DNA of 64,000 nucleotides from Ruminiclostridium cellobioparum subsp. termitidis CT1112 (lineage in GTDB: Bacteria > Bacillota > Clostridia > Acetivibrionales > DSM-1351), in assembly GCF_000350485.1 (NCBI RefSeq), contig NZ_AORV01000026.1, positions 248,001 through 312,000 of the forward strand, read 5' to 3'. The notes beneath the pieces were generated by a model. The model was not told the origin of the DNA. It did no database searches and saw nothing but the letters and a program-made list of their open reading frames with translations. Positions 62,569-64,000 of this stretch are shown in pieces. Numbering within the stretch: position 1 is the first letter of the stretch; each line of letters begins with the position of its first letter. A program made the position numbers and the translations under genes.

Positions 62569-63360
62569 TTACAGATATCTATCTTGGGGTCCGATTCCAT
62601 GCCACAGCAACTCTGCAACAGCAGATGAAACCCTGTCAAATAAAACACCCGATGGATTAATAAGCCACATAAGCACAATACCATTTATTAATGCATGAAG
62701 CGATACAGCCAATGCCTCACAATCCAATTGCTGATTAATTAGTTTTTTTTGTTGCAGCTGCTTTAAAACATTTGAAGTCTCTAAGAACAGGTTGGCAAAA
62801 GAATCACTTAATTTCTCTTGCACTGCTTTCTCACTATTAGTGGAAACAAACTGTAAAAAGAGTCTTGGCAATTCTCCGGCATAGTCCTCACAGGATTTAA
62901 GTTCTGACTCTACAAGTGATTTTATCGCATCAAGTTGATTAGCAGAAGCGAATGCAGTATTAAATTTTTCACCTATATTATTAACAAGCTGTTTCAAGCT
63001 GCGGTCACAAATTGCAAGGTATAGGTCACTTTTATTGGAAAAATGCCAGTAAACCGCTCCTTTACTTAATCCTGCATTGCTCGCTATTTGGTCTAGCGAA
63101 GTTCCTTCATACCCATTTTTCGCAAACATATGGCTGCCTGCATCCAAAATCTTCGTTTTTGTATCCGGTATGGCATATTCTTTTGACATTTGCTCTTTAT
63201 ATAGAATCGACCTCATTTTATCCTTGCTGCCAAAGTATCTTCGAACCGTAGTCCAATGATCTCCTGTTTCTTTAGAAATATCAGCAAAAGTAATTTCATC
63301 ATAAGAATTAAACTGCAATAAGTTTATTGCTGCATGCAATATCCGATCACCAGAGTTCAT
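62569..63360 (-). CDS. TetR/AcrR regulator with two tandem HTH domains
   Basis: 263 residues, longer than the usual 190-210. Residues 5-52 form a TetR-like helix-turn-helix (ILHAAINLLQFNSYDEITFA; WTTVRRYFGSKDKMRSIL). Residues 68-118 form a second, canonical one (ILDAGSHMFAKNGYEGTSLD; GLSKGAVYWHFSNKSDLYLA). The rest is a helical ligand-binding and dimer domain. AAGAGGTG precedes the ATG. A 46-base palindrome lies 22 bases upstream, consistent with self-repression. The hydrolase gene downstream is a likely second target. Confidence 0.88.
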   Translation of the reverse strand: MNSGDRILHAAINLLQFNSYDEITFADISKETGDHWTTVRRYFGSKDKMRSILYKEQMSKEYAIPDTKTKILDAGSHMFAKNGYEGTSLDQIASNAGLSKGAVYWHFSNKSDLYLAICDRSLKQLVNNIGEKFNTAFASANQLDAIKSLVESELKSCEDYAGELPRLFLQFVSTNSEKAVQEKLSDSFANLFLETSNVLKQLQQKKLINQQLDCEALAVSLHALINGIVLMWLINPSGVLFDRVSSAVAELLWHGIGPQDRYL

Positions 63361-63382
63361 TATAGCACCTCTTCAGAAAGAC

Positions 63383-63428
63383 ATAATATGATATTCACAT
63401 ACCGATCAGTATGTGAATATCATATTAT
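63383..63428. promoter_or_regulatory. Palindromic operator upstream of the tetR gene
   Basis: Two perfect 20-base arms (63383-63402 and 63409-63428, ATAATATGATATTCACATAC and its complement) flank CGATCA. The core ATACCGATCAGTAT is typical of TetR-family operators. Its length matches a repressor with two DNA-reading domains per subunit. Confidence 0.75.
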
Positions 63429-63573
63429 ATATTAATGGCAATTGCAAGTAATAAAATGGATCACAGCGTCCTGGAAATAAATAAAGCTGCTACTTCTCAA
63501 ATTCTATAACTAAATCGGATACAAACTCAATGAACTGATTTATTTCACAGTATTTGGGCGGTATAAAGTGCAC

Positions 63574-63621
63574 AAAAAAGTATCGCAAAATACTTTTTAA
63601 AGTAGTTGCGATACTTTTTTT
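63574..63621 (-). terminator. Terminator of the BCCT transporter gene
   Basis: A perfect stem of about 15 bp (AAAAGTATCGCAA/TTGCGATACTTTT) with T runs on both strands lies just past the stop at 63634. It could act in both directions. Confidence 0.75.
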
Positions 63622-63633
63622 ATTGTGGATAAA

Positions 63634-64000
63634 TTAACCCAGTATATTTTCTTTTACTGCTTTATCAGACATAAGAGCTTTCTTTGTGTCAGATTTAATG
63701 GGAATACCGTCCTCAGTATAGTCCTGCTTGAACGTATCGTACTTTTTGGGATTGAGTGCTACCTTTATTAGTGAAACACATATCATTATCTCCAGCAGAA
63801 GTGCCGGTCCACCTCCAAGGTTTGAAAGCATTTTTATTCCATTTACTCCCGCTGATGAAATCATAACCCATGTAACAACTCCAATTATTGCACCCCAGAA
63901 AATCTTCATTTTAAAGGATGGCTCGGGATCCTCTTGTGATATGCCTGTTGTACTCATTCCTCCAAGTGTTGTCGTATATGCATCTGAACCCGTTACATAT
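63634..64000 (-). CDS. BCCT-family transporter, C-terminal part only
   Basis: The frame stays open to the right edge, so the gene starts outside the window. Visible residues include GSDAYTTTLGGMSTTGI, then a membrane segment (FWGAIIGVVTWVMISSAG) and another (ALLLEIMICVSLIKVAL), the last helices of betaine/carnitine/choline transporters. The last 40 residues are a charged cytoplasmic tail. It imports quaternary ammonium compounds, driven by sodium or proton gradients. An internal ATG at 63957 is not the start. Confidence 0.85.
   Translation of the reverse strand, partial: YVTGSDAYTTTLGGMSTTGISQEDPEPSFKMKIFWGAIIGVVTWVMISSAGVNGIKMLSNLGGGPALLLEIMICVSLIKVALNPKKYDTFKQDYTEDGIPIKSDTKKALMSDKAVKENILG

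Overview
The window looks like chromosomal DNA of a low-GC Gram-positive anaerobe of the Clostridia, probably near Clostridium/Ruminiclostridium. The basis is AT-rich sequence, strong AGGAGG-type ribosome binding sites, occasional TTG starts, lipobox lipoproteins and protein flavour. The genus is inferred, not shown. No rRNA, tRNA or CRISPR array was seen.

Layout. (1) 1-7.0 kb: the 3' part of an FtsX-type ABC permease with a clear terminator, a wrecked recombinase remnant, then a decayed two-component locus. That locus has a response regulator with an in-frame TGA, a histidine kinase that has lost its second membrane segment and HAMP region, and two near-identical tandem copies of a small exported protein, both frameshifted. 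(2) 7.2-10.5 kb: a Ser-rich lipoprotein and a DUF4157-LysM-lysozyme protein, possibly an immunity/toxin pair. (3) 10.9-20.6 kb: a ten-gene minus-strand carbohydrate operon (two Gfo/Idh/MocA oxidoreductases, two VOC proteins, a sugar-phosphate-isomerase-like protein, a tautomerase, an SDR, and an ABC importer without ATPase), divergent from an AraC regulator. (4) 20.8-60.4 kb: one continuous minus-strand hybrid NRPS/trans-AT PKS operon of about 39.7 kb. (5) 60.5-61.4 kb: a TnsA-like fragment beside spaced direct repeats, resembling a Tn7-like transposon end. (6) 61.6-64 kb: an alpha/beta hydrolase, a TetR regulator with two HTH domains and a long palindromic operator, and the 3' end of a BCCT transporter.

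How the big cluster seems to work. Transcription starts with a SyrD/PvdE-type peptide exporter and a lipoprotein Ntn-hydrolase (C45 type). The line then runs FAAL-ACP-C-A(Gly)-PCP-KS-KR-DH-ACP, KS-(dead AT)-ACP, docking-C-A(Ser)-PCP, KS-KR-ACP, docking-C-A(unknown)-PCP-X. All KS modules lack a working AT. A free-standing malonyltransferase in the operon can serve them. panD (aspartate decarboxylase) sits inside the operon and could supply beta-alanine. A distal cassette holds a GT2 glycosyltransferase, a free adenylating enzyme, a free ACP, a PaaK/CapK-like enzyme and two BtrH-like papain-fold proteins. Domains of the same kind (X) replace thioesterases at the C-termini of two NRPSs; the last of these NRPSs has half a C domain, A(Val) and PCP. 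I infer an N-acylated hybrid peptide-polyketide released or extended by BtrH-like acyl transfer, exported, and deacylated outside the cell in a pyoverdine-like maturation. I do not recognise the product; this is the best candidate for an undescribed system here.
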